The notes beneath the pieces were generated by a model. The model saw only the letters and a program-made list of their open reading frames with translations, was not told where the DNA came from and ran no database searches. The translations under genes and the position numbers were made by a program. This document shows positions 1-7,414 of a stretch of DNA of 20,767 nt, piece after piece. The DNA is from Treponema sp. Its GTDB lineage: Bacteria; Spirochaetota; Spirochaetia; Treponematales; Rectinemataceae. The stretch is from positions 1 through 20,767 of the forward strand of contig JAAYWE010000055.1 of NCBI GenBank assembly GCA_012516755.1, in the 5' to 3' direction. Each line of letters starts with the position of its first letter. Positions within the stretch are counted from its first letter, which is position 1.

Positions 1-101
1 GTAGCTATGCCGATATGGAATTTGGCCTTGGCCTGGGCGAATACATCGGCACCCACCACTAGAAAAGCTAGTACTAGAATAACTGCTACAAGCTTTCTCA
101 T
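1..101 (-). CDS. DUF3798 periplasmic binding protein, second copy (5' end only)
   Basis: Only the first 33 or so codons lie in the window; the gene runs off the left edge. The start ATG is at 101-99, preceded by an AGGAGG ribosome site at about 105-110. The visible product begins MRKLVAVIL and is a signal peptide (positive N-terminus, hydrophobic core, VFAQA cleavage site) followed by the first mature residues. It is nearly identical to the N-terminus of the complete DUF3798 protein at 4684-5886. Across 1-120 I count six base differences from 5786-5905. It lies just downstream of the last gene of the ABC transporter operon. It is therefore a second, paralogous binding protein for the same or a related importer, apparently with its own promoter. 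Nothing can be said about the rest of the protein. Confidence 0.85.
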   Translation of the reverse strand, partial: MRKLVAVILVLAFLVVGADVFAQAKAKFHIGIA

Positions 102-153
102 ACGTCCTCCTTATTTGATATTGAAGATGCAGAATTAGTCTACACCTTGAAAA
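1..153. repeat. Diverged repeat of 5786-5938: shared 5' end and leader of two DUF3798 genes
   Basis: Aligned at an offset of 5785 bases, 1-120 matches 5786-5905 with six mismatches (positions 4, 6, 8, 9, 55, 73). The untranslated part 121-153 matches less well, with clear blocks such as the shared CTACACCTT/GTACACCTT region. The match covers the signal-peptide codons, the ribosome site and the upstream region. This indicates gene duplication that carried the leader with it, or later gene conversion of the 5' ends. Confidence 0.8.
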
Positions 154-163
154 TACAAATCAA
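137..163 (-). promoter_or_regulatory. Possible promoter of the left DUF3798 gene
   Basis: On the minus strand a TTGATT box (163-158) is followed after 15 bases by TAGACT (142-137), about 35 bases before the start codon at 101. It sits at the same relative place as the better promoter of the other copy (5922-5949). The spacer is short and the -10 box is weak, so this copy may be expressed less strongly or need an activator. Confidence 0.35.
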
Positions 164-237
164 GCCTCTTCGCATTTGGAGCGAAAATTCAAGACTCTAT
201 GAGCCATGAATTATTGAGAGCTCGTTTTTGGAATTTT

Positions 238-765
238 TTATGGAGTCGGAGTAGTGTTTTCTACGCCTTCTAGCTGTGGGCTACCCATGCTTTCAAAGCT
301 CATTTCATCATCGGGCGACCACGATTCTTGAGATTCCTCAATTTGTTCAGCTATGGTAAATGGCTCTAGCCATGGCTCAATTCCATTAACCAGCCTAGGT
401 ACATAAATTATTACCATATCGGTCCAAAGAGGGACAGTAAAAGACTCTTCGATTTTGCGCCCGTCGTCGAATATCTCAACCTTGATTGTGTGCTTTTGCC
501 CCTGGACCACTGCTTTATCGCGATCTCCGCGATAATATTCCAGGGGCTCTTTATTATCGATCGACACCTCCATTCCATCTATGCCAATGTAGGAGTCATC
601 ATGCGCATCCTTGTTGTCGATGAGTATGGTGTGTCGCCTGCCAGAGTGGATCATAAAAGCGATGAGAAGCACATAAACCACGAGAAGGCCCGAACGAATT
701 ATGAGGCGACGTTTCTTTGTATTCTTTGCATTACCGATACTTTTCTCGCCCGTTGGTTCATTCAT
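238..765 (-). CDS. Small membrane-anchored protein of the ABC transporter operon
   Basis: This 175-residue protein has a basic N-terminus, one transmembrane helix at about residues 21-41, and a predicted extracytoplasmic domain of about 130 residues. The tail is acidic and Ser/Pro-rich (residues 140-175). The start at 765 has a GGAGG ribosome site and overlaps the permease stop by 4 bases (762-765), so the two are translationally coupled. The domain has short beta-rich pieces such as HTILIDN and VIIYVPRL. From memory it resembles DUF6672, a small family found beside such permeases, but I cannot confirm this. No enzyme motif is visible. Its position as last operon gene suggests an accessory or assembly role in the importer, which is inference. 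Confidence 0.75.
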   Translation of the reverse strand: MNEPTGEKSIGNAKNTKKRRLIIRSGLLVVYVLLIAFMIHSGRRHTILIDNKDAHDDSYIGIDGMEVSIDNKEPLEYYRGDRDKAVVQGQKHTIKVEIFDDGRKIEESFTVPLWTDMVIIYVPRLVNGIEPWLEPFTIAEQIEESQESWSPDDEMSFESMGSPQLEGVENTTPTP

Positions 766-1904
766 GCCTGCCCTCCATTTTTCGTCGTGACCTCGATCTT
801 GTCTTTGTGATTATTGTTCGCTCCACGTAGACTGATTCGAGCCTCTGCGGCAGCCTTCTTAGATCTCCAAGCATAGAGCACGAGCGAAAGCGCTATCACA
901 CCATAACCGATGAATTGGCGGAAATATTCTCCAATCATGGCCGAGCCAAAAAGATTCTGCCCAGCAAGTGGCGATACAACAAACATAGCATGTAAGAGCA
1001 TAACACCTATGAAAACGTTAGCGATATTTGCGCTAGTAACCGATGCACCGCCAACCAATATAGAAGCAACGGCAAAGAAACCTGTCTGGTCGTGTGCATT
1101 ATAGGTAGCAAGGTTCCCCATATTTTGAAGGAAGATAATTTGTCCGGCACAAGCAAGCACCGTCGAGATGATAATCGCTATAATACGCGTCCTTTCAACA
1201 GGGATGCCAGCTGATTCGGCCACTGCCATATCCTGACCCACCGCTCGCATGTCTTGTCCCAGCTTAGTCTTCTTAAACCAAATTATAAAAACACAAAGTA
1301 CGGCTATTACAATGAAAGTCACCACTGGGAAAGTAAATCCTGCGAAGCGCAATACAAGGATATTGTCCAGCGATTGACGCACTGATTCAAGATTTAGGGT
1401 ATTGCGAATGCCATAACCGCGCGACAGGACAATAGCCTTATTCCCCATCGGTACGACCGAGCCCAGCATGTACATAACAAAGAACTGATAGATCCCGTTC
1501 ATAAAAAACGCAAGGATGTAGCCTGTTACCATCTCGCGTCCTTTTGCTCTGTTCATGACAAGACCGCAGATCCAGCCAAGCAGCACCGAGATAGGCAAGC
1601 CCACAAGAAGAGCAAACACAAGCCCCTGCCATCCAGCTATGCTGTAGTTCACTGCAAATATAAGCCCTATCTGGCCTGCCATAGCACCCAGGGTCATGCC
1701 GAAATTGAGCCCCATACCGGCGTATATCGGCAATAGTAGTGCCAATACGAGGAAGGAATTTCTCCCTAGCCTTGTAATGAGCTCCTGTAATATATACCTA
1801 ATAGATAGCCCTGATGGCGGAGTTGCCACTATCGTCACAAAAAGAAAAATAATGACTACAGCATATCGTGATAGAAATGTCGAGAATTTTTTCTTTGCGC
1901 TCAT
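762..1904 (-). CDS. ABC transporter permease (sugar/nucleoside type, BPD_transp_2), second
   Basis: A 380-residue hydrophobic inner-membrane protein with about nine or ten helices, of the branched-chain/ribose permease family (RbsC-like). The cytoplasmic coupling loop reads AVGQDMAVAESAGIPVERTR (near residue 220), the usual AxGxnxxaAxxxGI pattern that contacts the ATPase. A short cytoplasmic C-terminal tail follows the last helix. The start at 1904 overlaps the stop of the preceding permease by 4 bases (ATGA), with an AAGGTG ribosome site. It is expected to pair with the other permease (1901-2944) to form a heterodimeric channel. The substrate is unknown. Confidence 0.92.
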   Translation of the reverse strand: MSAKKKFSTFLSRYAVVIIFLFVTIVATPPSGLSIRYILQELITRLGRNSFLVLALLLPIYAGMGLNFGMTLGAMAGQIGLIFAVNYSIAGWQGLVFALLVGLPISVLLGWICGLVMNRAKGREMVTGYILAFFMNGIYQFFVMYMLGSVVPMGNKAIVLSRGYGIRNTLNLESVRQSLDNILVLRFAGFTFPVVTFIVIAVLCVFIIWFKKTKLGQDMRAVGQDMAVAESAGIPVERTRIIAIIISTVLACAGQIIFLQNMGNLATYNAHDQTGFFAVASILVGGASVTSANIANVFIGVMLLHAMFVVSPLAGQNLFGSAMIGEYFRQFIGYGVIALSLVLYAWRSKKAAAEARISLRGANNNHKDKIEVTTKNGGQA

Positions 1905-2944
1905 TTTGACACCTTCATCTTGCGCGTGAGCGCATAGAGAATCATGCCGTTCGACACGATGATCCGTATCACTTCCGACATATCGGTATGCAAAAGTGAA
2001 TTGATTACAGAGGGAGTCATAGTCAACAGCCCTTGGAACAGTATGGTTCCGACTACAACATTGACCATGCTCGCTTTATTGATACTGGCCCCTCCAATCA
2101 ATATCGCGGCTACGGCTGGGAAAACCATCGCATTAGGCGCTGTATAGAGTTGAATAAAGCCAAAACTCTGTTCATAGACGATTATGCCTACCGCGCCAAG
2201 AAATGTGGAGATTATTACCGAAATCGTTCTCATCTTGTCAACTTCGACACCAGATGCGCGAGCGAAGTCGGGGTTCGACCCCACGGCTGTCATAGCAGTA
2301 CCTGTTTTTGTGCGTAGAAAGAGCCACATCAAGAAGGCAAAAAAAGCTACAAATAACAATAGCCCCGTAGGAAATATGAAAAATTCTCCAATTTTGATAG
2401 CCAGAAAATTGTTTAAAACATGCAGCCAATAATTTTCGACCGAAATGGTGGTACGCAAGCCTTTACCAGCATATCCCCAAACCATAGTCGGATTATTGTA
2501 AGGTAGCACCAGCCACATGATGCACATGAACATGATGAAAGAGAAGCCCACATACATTGCGATGGTCATTTCCTCGCCCTTGACCCTGTTGAGGAGCTTG
2601 CCATATATCCAGCCAAAAAGAACAGAAAATGGCATAGCCAGCACGATAGCACTGAGCAAGCCTATCATTCCATGCAGCTCCAGTTGAAGTGACAAGGTTG
2701 CACCCAAAAGCCCTGACACAAGCCCAAGCGCCAAGCCAAAGTTGAGTCCGCATCCCGATTGAATCATAGGGACCATTGCAAGCACCATAATAGCGTTCTG
2801 CCCAAATCGGTTAAGAACATCGGATATCGATGCATCGAGTCGCACTTGGACAAAAGGCGCCATTATGAAGAGCCCAACCAAAAACAGAAAAATAATGATG
2901 CGCGGCCAGCCGAAATCTTGAATGAATGTCTTGATATTACGCAT
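1901..2944 (-). CDS. ABC transporter permease (sugar/nucleoside type, BPD_transp_2), first
   Basis: A 347-residue polytopic membrane protein homologous to its neighbour at 762-1904, with the coupling loop AVGSNPDFARASGVEVDKMR. I place the start at 2944 (MRNIKTF). It has a GGAGGA ribosome site 8 bases upstream, within the end of the ATPase gene, and overlaps that gene by 8 bases. The reading frame stays open upstream to 3049, but the extra 35 residues would lie wholly inside the ATPase gene, are basic and Cys-rich, and do not look like a permease N-terminus. Family length (about 320-370 residues) fits the short form. Confidence 0.9.
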   Translation of the reverse strand: MRNIKTFIQDFGWPRIIIFLFLVGLFIMAPFVQVRLDASISDVLNRFGQNAIMVLAMVPMIQSGCGLNFGLALGLVSGLLGATLSLQLELHGMIGLLSAIVLAMPFSVLFGWIYGKLLNRVKGEEMTIAMYVGFSFIMFMCIMWLVLPYNNPTMVWGYAGKGLRTTISVENYWLHVLNNFLAIKIGEFFIFPTGLLLFVAFFAFLMWLFLRTKTGTAMTAVGSNPDFARASGVEVDKMRTISVIISTFLGAVGIIVYEQSFGFIQLYTAPNAMVFPAVAAILIGGASINKASMVNVVVGTILFQGLLTMTPSVINSLLHTDMSEVIRIIVSNGMILYALTRKMKVSK

Positions 2945-4538
2945 TGACGGCTTCCTCCATAGCTGCGCCCGACATAAGCAGGCCAAATTCAGAGAGATCT
3001 GCCGTCGGCGGCAGGATCCCCGCAATCCTTCCTTCATCGACAATAGCAATGCGATCGCAAATCGAACGCAATTCGATGAGCTCGCTAGAGACCATAACTA
3101 TGGTGGTCTCAAAATCGCGATTATAGTGATTTAATGCGTCTAAGACTAATTTTTTAGCGCCGACATCTATTCCTCGTGTCGGCTCCGATACAAATAAGAG
3201 CTGAGGCTTGATTGCAAAAGCCTTTGCCAGGCAGATCTTCTGCTGATTGCCTCCGGAAAGTTCCTTAGCTTTCTGTTTTGTACTGGTGCATTTAATGTCC
3301 AAGAGCTTTATGTATTCTTGACATAGCTCTTCCATAGCCTTTTCGTCGCGCTGTGTAAAGAGCCCGGCAAATACTTTCTTAAGGCATTGATTGTGTATCT
3401 GTATAGCAGTAAAAGCTATGTTCCATTCGAGGCTTTCATCGAGCAATAGGCCAACGCCGCGCCTGTCTTCCGAAACAAAACCCATGCCCATGGCAAGCGC
3501 CATAGCAGGGTTGTTGAGTGGTACTGGCTTTCCGTCGAGTATGACTTCTCCTCCGGCGGGGAATAACCCCATGATTCCATTGGGGATTCCGAGTTTGCCC
3601 TGACCAGCCAGGCCTCCAATTCCAAAAATCTCCCCCTTATGGACATCGAAGGAAACATCCCGGACAGTCTCCCCCGGCATATCAACCCAGAGGTTTCGTA
3701 CACTAAGAGCTATATTGGAAAAGCTCCTGAGTTGGTATTTGTCTTCCTCTCCTGCGATGCTGCGACCTACCATCCAGGATGCAACGTCTCGTAAATTGAT
3801 ATTCTGATTTGGCGTATCTTTTACAAGATGACCATCTCGCAATACTATAATACGATCCGCAATAGAGAGAACTTCTTGCAGTCTGTGGGAAATAAAGATA
3901 ATCCCGATCCCTTCCGAAGCAAGGCGCCTGAGTGTCTGCAACAGTACTTCTGCCTCCGATTCGGTTAGCACCGCCGTAGGTTCATCCAGAATGAGTATGC
4001 GAGTCTGTTCTCGATCGATTTCTCTCGCTATCTCCGTAAACTGCTTGTGACCTACCGGCATCTCCGACACAAGCATATCTGGATCGAGATTGACACCAAG
4101 TTTATTTATTGCTTTTTCGGCACGCTCACGCATTTTATCGCGCAATAGAACGCTCATGCGGTCGCCAAATATATCATTTAGAATAGTCGGGTGCATCGGC
4201 TCGCGGTTCAGCACTATGTTCTCAGCGGTCGTAAAACCAGGAATAAGGCTGAATTCCTGATGAACCATACCCAACCCAGCATCCAAGGCATCGAATGGAC
4301 TGGCAAAATGAACCTCCGTCCCTTCGATCTTTATGTTGCCCTGAAAACCGCCAGTCTCGGCTATGACCGGCATGCTAAAAAGAATGTGCATTAGAGTTGT
4401 CTTGCCAGCGCCATTTTCTCCAACAAGACCAAGAATTTCTCCTTTATGCAGGTCAAAACTCACATCATGCAGTACGATATTCCCATAGAAATCTTTCGAT
4501 ACATGCTCGATGGATAGAAGAGAGCTTCCATTTATCAT
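2937..4538 (-). CDS. ABC transporter ATPase with two nucleotide-binding domains
   Basis: A 533-residue sugar/nucleoside-type ATPase (RbsA/MglA/YufO class). NBD1 has Walker A GENGAGKTT (residues 41-48), Q-loop Gln94, Walker B ILILDEP (181-187) and H-loop His218. Its signature is EMPVGHKQ (159-166), with Pro in place of the usual Ser. NBD2 has a degenerate Walker A (GGLAGQGK, 309-315), a normal signature LSGGNQQK (427-434), and a Walker B ending VSEPTRG, where Ser451 replaces the Asp. The frame is open to 4649. I prefer the start at 4538 (MINGSSLLS) because an in-frame ATG at 4580 lies inside a hairpin, the extra N-terminus is unlike the family, and 533 residues fits. The ribosome site is weak (TGGAA). 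It energises the two permeases that follow. Confidence 0.9.
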   Translation of the reverse strand: MINGSSLLSIEHVSKDFYGNIVLHDVSFDLHKGEILGLVGENGAGKTTLMHILFSMPVIAETGGFQGNIKIEGTEVHFASPFDALDAGLGMVHQEFSLIPGFTTAENIVLNREPMHPTILNDIFGDRMSVLLRDKMRERAEKAINKLGVNLDPDMLVSEMPVGHKQFTEIAREIDREQTRILILDEPTAVLTESEAEVLLQTLRRLASEGIGIIFISHRLQEVLSIADRIIVLRDGHLVKDTPNQNINLRDVASWMVGRSIAGEEDKYQLRSFSNIALSVRNLWVDMPGETVRDVSFDVHKGEIFGIGGLAGQGKLGIPNGIMGLFPAGGEVILDGKPVPLNNPAMALAMGMGFVSEDRRGVGLLLDESLEWNIAFTAIQIHNQCLKKVFAGLFTQRDEKAMEELCQEYIKLLDIKCTSTKQKAKELSGGNQQKICLAKAFAIKPQLLFVSEPTRGIDVGAKKLVLDALNHYNRDFETTIVMVSSELIELRSICDRIAIVDEGRIAGILPPTADLSEFGLLMSGAAMEEAVNA

Positions 4539-4571
4539 AATAATTCCATTAGAAATGGGTTTATAAGAAAT

Positions 4572-4604
4572 GGCCCGCATTCCGACAACGCCTGAATACG
4601 GGCC
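4572..4604 (-). promoter_or_regulatory. Intercistronic hairpin between binding-protein and ATPase genes
   Basis: An 11-base-pair inverted repeat (4572-4582 with 4594-4604, arms GGCCCGCATTC and GAATACGGGCC, one G-T pair in RNA) encloses an 11-base loop. It lies in the 145-base gap between the binding-protein stop (4684) and the ATPase start (4538). No run of T follows on the minus strand, so it is not a full intrinsic terminator. Such hairpins commonly protect the upstream binding-protein mRNA from 3' decay and lower expression of downstream transporter genes. A weaker second stem, AGCTTG/CAAGCT, lies at 4613-4634. Confidence 0.6.
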
Positions 4605-4683
4605 TAAATAAGAGCTTGTTCGGCGTCTCAAGCTAAAAATCAGAACCACGCGCGGAAAGAATTCGGCGCATGGCTCTTCTCAA

Positions 4684-5886
4684 CTATTTATGCATCTGGA
4701 TATTGTAATACTTATCCGGCACTTTGACCTGAGTGGTAGGCAAGAAGCCTTTGCCAAAAATATAGGTGTCCATGTAGATGAGAACCTGATTCCTGGCTCG
4801 CACACCAGTAGCCATATCTGTATAATAAGCTCCATTCCACTTGGCTCCAGGCGTGTACTTCCCAAAGGCATCAAAGACATCCTTTAGACTGTCTTTCTTG
4901 GCATTACCTTCTATTACCCTCTTCCCAAATTCTCCTAAGCCCGCAGTTACTGTGTATCCATAGGAAAATGCCCAGGTCCCAAACCGCCCCGCTCCTCCCT
5001 TGTCTATAACGGCTTTCTCCACTTTCTTCAAAATAGCAGGAAAATCCCCAGCTTCCTTCGATAAATCCAACCCAAGAGCACCAGGATACCCCATCAACGG
5101 CGATGGCAAATCCGCTTCCACAAATAAACCACCATACGCTAATAGCTGCTTCAATAGAGGTTCTGTGTGCGCATCATTGGTGCAGAAAAATGCCGTCTCC
5201 TTACCATACCTCTGTACCCACTGCGGCACCTTCTCAAGTATAAATTGCTGCGCTCCTGCCACCCCTACATCCGATGTAGGATCCGGCGCCGTCTCAAAAT
5301 AAAAGTTCATCCCTAAATCTTTGCAGGCCTCCTCCATTATTGCTCGCCTGCGCCCCAACGTCTCATAGCTCATGTGCCTAGGAAACGATATGTGCACAAA
5401 ATTCTTAGCACCTAGCTGCTTCGCTGCCCAGATTATGGTGTACCCACGAGACACAAAGTCATTCGATACCGCAAGATCCGCCGCTTCTTGTATTACCAAT
5501 GGATCCTCATGCGGCTCCCCAGCCAAAAGAAGAATGTCCGGCCTCTTGGCTCGCACTCGCTTAAAGGCTTCGGCTGCGCCGGGAACGGCTTGGTTGATAA
5601 CAATAGCTTTCATGAGCGGGTCATCAGCAAGCGCTACAACATTGGAGATATAAGTCTCTTGCTGCGACATAAAATCATCTGGGTAGGTGATATGCTGAAT
5701 CATGCCACCGTCTTTGACGCTTCCGTACTCCTTTATGAGCTGTTCCGCCCCGCGAAGGTCATCTTCAGACTGAGATACTGTACCGGTAACGACACCGATA
5801 TGGAATTTGGCCTTGGCCTGGGCGAATACATCGGCACCCGCCACTAGAAAAGCTAGTGCTAGAATAACTGCTACAAGCTTTCTCAT
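4684..5886 (-). CDS. DUF3798 periplasmic substrate-binding protein
   Basis: A 400-residue exported protein. The signal peptide is residues 1-22 (MRKLVAVIL start, VFAQA cleavage, no lipobox Cys). The mature part matches my memory of the DUF3798 family (PF12683): IGVVTGTVSQ near the N-terminus, ITYPDDFMSQQET, an AVPGAAEAFK segment, HISFPRHMSYETLGRRRAIM, APDPTSDVGVAGAQQFILE and LMGYPGALGLDLS. The overall pattern is that of a two-lobed periplasmic binding protein of the ribose-binding/BMP class. It is the first gene of an ABC importer operon, with a strong AGGAGG ribosome site at about 5890-5895 and a good promoter upstream. The ligand of DUF3798 proteins is not known to me. A hairpin after the gene probably makes it more abundant than the rest of the operon. 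Confidence 0.9.
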   Translation of the reverse strand: MRKLVAVILALAFLVAGADVFAQAKAKFHIGVVTGTVSQSEDDLRGAEQLIKEYGSVKDGGMIQHITYPDDFMSQQETYISNVVALADDPLMKAIVINQAVPGAAEAFKRVRAKRPDILLLAGEPHEDPLVIQEAADLAVSNDFVSRGYTIIWAAKQLGAKNFVHISFPRHMSYETLGRRRAIMEEACKDLGMNFYFETAPDPTSDVGVAGAQQFILEKVPQWVQRYGKETAFFCTNDAHTEPLLKQLLAYGGLFVEADLPSPLMGYPGALGLDLSKEAGDFPAILKKVEKAVIDKGGAGRFGTWAFSYGYTVTAGLGEFGKRVIEGNAKKDSLKDVFDAFGKYTPGAKWNGAYYTDMATGVRARNQVLIYMDTYIFGKGFLPTTQVKVPDKYYNIQMHK

Positions 5887-5921
5887 ACGTCCTCCTTATT
5901 TGATATTAATGATGTCAAATT

Positions 5922-5949
5922 ATTGTACACCTTAAAATGAACGAGTCAA
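5922..5949 (-). promoter_or_regulatory. Sigma-70-type promoter of the ABC transporter operon
   Basis: On the minus strand TTGACT (5949-5944) is separated by 16 bases from TACAAT (5927-5922). Transcription would begin near 5915, giving a leader of about 29 bases before the ATG at 5886. The corresponding bases are partly conserved in the leader of the second DUF3798 gene (121-163). It overlaps the first possible start codon (5937) of the divergent cyclase gene. Confidence 0.6.
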
Positions 5950-7397
5950 GTATTTCTTTGTTCGCGCAAGCAAGTTTGTTTGGCCAATCTTGGGTCTTTC
6001 CAGTAAATGCTAGGACATATACAATAGGTTCGATGCAGTTCTCTTGGAAACGCTTTGCAGATGAACTATTTTATTACTCGAATCAATTTATTCTCTTTTT
6101 TGTGCTGATAATATCGCTCACCTCGGGATCGTGGAAAAACGCACTTGTCACTTCGCTGATCGTGCTTTCCTTTATGTTAATTCAAACCTCACTGCTGACA
6201 ATTCAAGGGCATATCCCAATCCTGAGATTTTTGTATTCTTTTATTACGGCCGCAGGATACTCAATTCTTCGCGCAACGCTGTCGGATATAGCATTCACAG
6301 AGACAGTAAACTTGCTGTTGTGGGGAGCTTCGGTCTATATAGCGGTTTTTCAAACACTCACGCTTATTTTGCATAAGCCGATTCTCAAACGTTTTTCAGA
6401 GGCAGCACTATCATTAGGATCGGCGATAATTTTTCTGCTCTTTTATGCCTATCTTGACCTTCGCATATCGGTGACCGCCTCATTCGAAAAAGGACAAATA
6501 GATGCTGAAGCATTGGCACAAGCCCTGAGCTTAAAATCTTTTCTCGCTGTCTTCGACAAATTTATCCAGGCCCCTCAACACCTATTTGCACTATTCGGTG
6601 TAATATCCTTCGATTTCATGCTGATGGTTGCAAGATGGAGAGCAATCAACCTTGAACAGCGGCTCACTAGAATAATCGAAATGCCACAGGAAGCTAAAAA
6701 AATTTACATATCTTCTTTGGAGCCTGAAACAGACGCATCTTCTGCAGAATCTGAAAGCCAGGAAGTTCAGCTGGCAGCATCTCCTGAAAATCAAGAGAAT
6801 CCGCCAGCCAAATCCGCCAAAACTGTGGCTTCTCTATTTGTGACGGTGATTTCATCTGACATTATTGGTTTTACGGATCTTTCTGAGCAATTCGGACACA
6901 AGGAGGCGGCTGCCTTACTCAACAGATATTATGCAATCTGGACCCGATGCGCTGGTAGTTATGGAGGAAGGATCATATCAATTTCCGCAGACACGGTTGT
7001 TATAGTCTTTGGCCTTGTGGATGAAGAACACAGCGCGGACAGAGCCCTTAACGCTTCATATGCCTTTATCGAAGAACTCGAAGGCCTTAAAGAAGATATG
7101 ATTATAAAATCGCTTCCTGGGGAGATCAAAGTTTCTTTAGGCATTCATTCTGGTTATGTAACCAGGGCACTTCTTGGACCTCCGGGTCAACAAAAAATGA
7201 GTTTCTTTGGTGACACAATTGGTATCGCCGCGCGGCTGGACTCGCTCTGCAGGGAATTTCATCAGAGCCTTCTTGTAAGCCATGCGACCTATCGGCACCT
7301 AACCTTGGAGAGCCAAGTTACGCTCGAGCGTTTTAGCGAAGCACTACTTCAAAAAAAAAGCACGCGGCCTATGCCGCTTTACACTAAAAAACCATAA
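5937..7397 (+). CDS. Membrane class III nucleotide cyclase homologue with altered active site
   Basis: A 486-residue protein. The N-terminal half has six predicted membrane helices (about 51-64, 69-90, 96-115, 122-144, 154-174, 214-232). An acidic Ser/Glu/Ala-rich linker (255-295) leads to a C-terminal guanylate_cyc domain (about 299-480). Both metal-binding Asp are present: D308 in SSDIIGFT and D352 in SISADTVVIVFG. The usual Lys at the purine-selecting position is Ser348, and its partner Asp/Thr position is Ser422. The transition-state Asn of GDxxNxAAR is Gly429 (GDTIGIAAR), while Arg433 is kept. Activity may therefore be lost or changed. Neither start has a good ribosome site. ATG at 6033 (residue 33) is an alternative, with TTTCCA-N17-TACAAT (5997-6025) just upstream. 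The lipoprotein gene follows after 17 bases. Confidence 0.85.
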   Translation: MNESSISLFAQASLFGQSWVFPVNARTYTIGSMQFSWKRFADELFYYSNQFILFFVLIISLTSGSWKNALVTSLIVLSFMLIQTSLLTIQGHIPILRFLYSFITAAGYSILRATLSDIAFTETVNLLLWGASVYIAVFQTLTLILHKPILKRFSEAALSLGSAIIFLLFYAYLDLRISVTASFEKGQIDAEALAQALSLKSFLAVFDKFIQAPQHLFALFGVISFDFMLMVARWRAINLEQRLTRIIEMPQEAKKIYISSLEPETDASSAESESQEVQLAASPENQENPPAKSAKTVASLFVTVISSDIIGFTDLSEQFGHKEAAALLNRYYAIWTRCAGSYGGRIISISADTVVIVFGLVDEEHSADRALNASYAFIEELEGLKEDMIIKSLPGEIKVSLGIHSGYVTRALLGPPGQQKMSFFGDTIGIAARLDSLCREFHQSLLVSHATYRHLTLESQVTLERFSEALLQKKSTRPMPLYTKKP

Positions 7398-7414
7398 TTG
7401 GAGCAAGATTTGTC

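Noticed and set aside
1..153. The repeat at 1-153 and 5786-5938 as ends of a mobile element
   Set aside because: The match is the start of two homologous coding genes with their leaders. No terminal inverted repeats, target duplications or transposase are present.
200..230. Possible plus-strand terminator (GAGC/GCTC then GTTTTT)
   Set aside because: The stem is only four bases and no plus-strand gene ends here.
2937..3049. Extended N-terminus of the first permease (35 more codons)
   Set aside because: It would lie entirely within the ATPase gene and is unlike permease N-termini; the ATG at 2944 has a good ribosome site.
4539..4649. Extended N-terminus of the ATPase (37 more codons)
   Set aside because: It crosses the intercistronic hairpin and adds residues foreign to the family.
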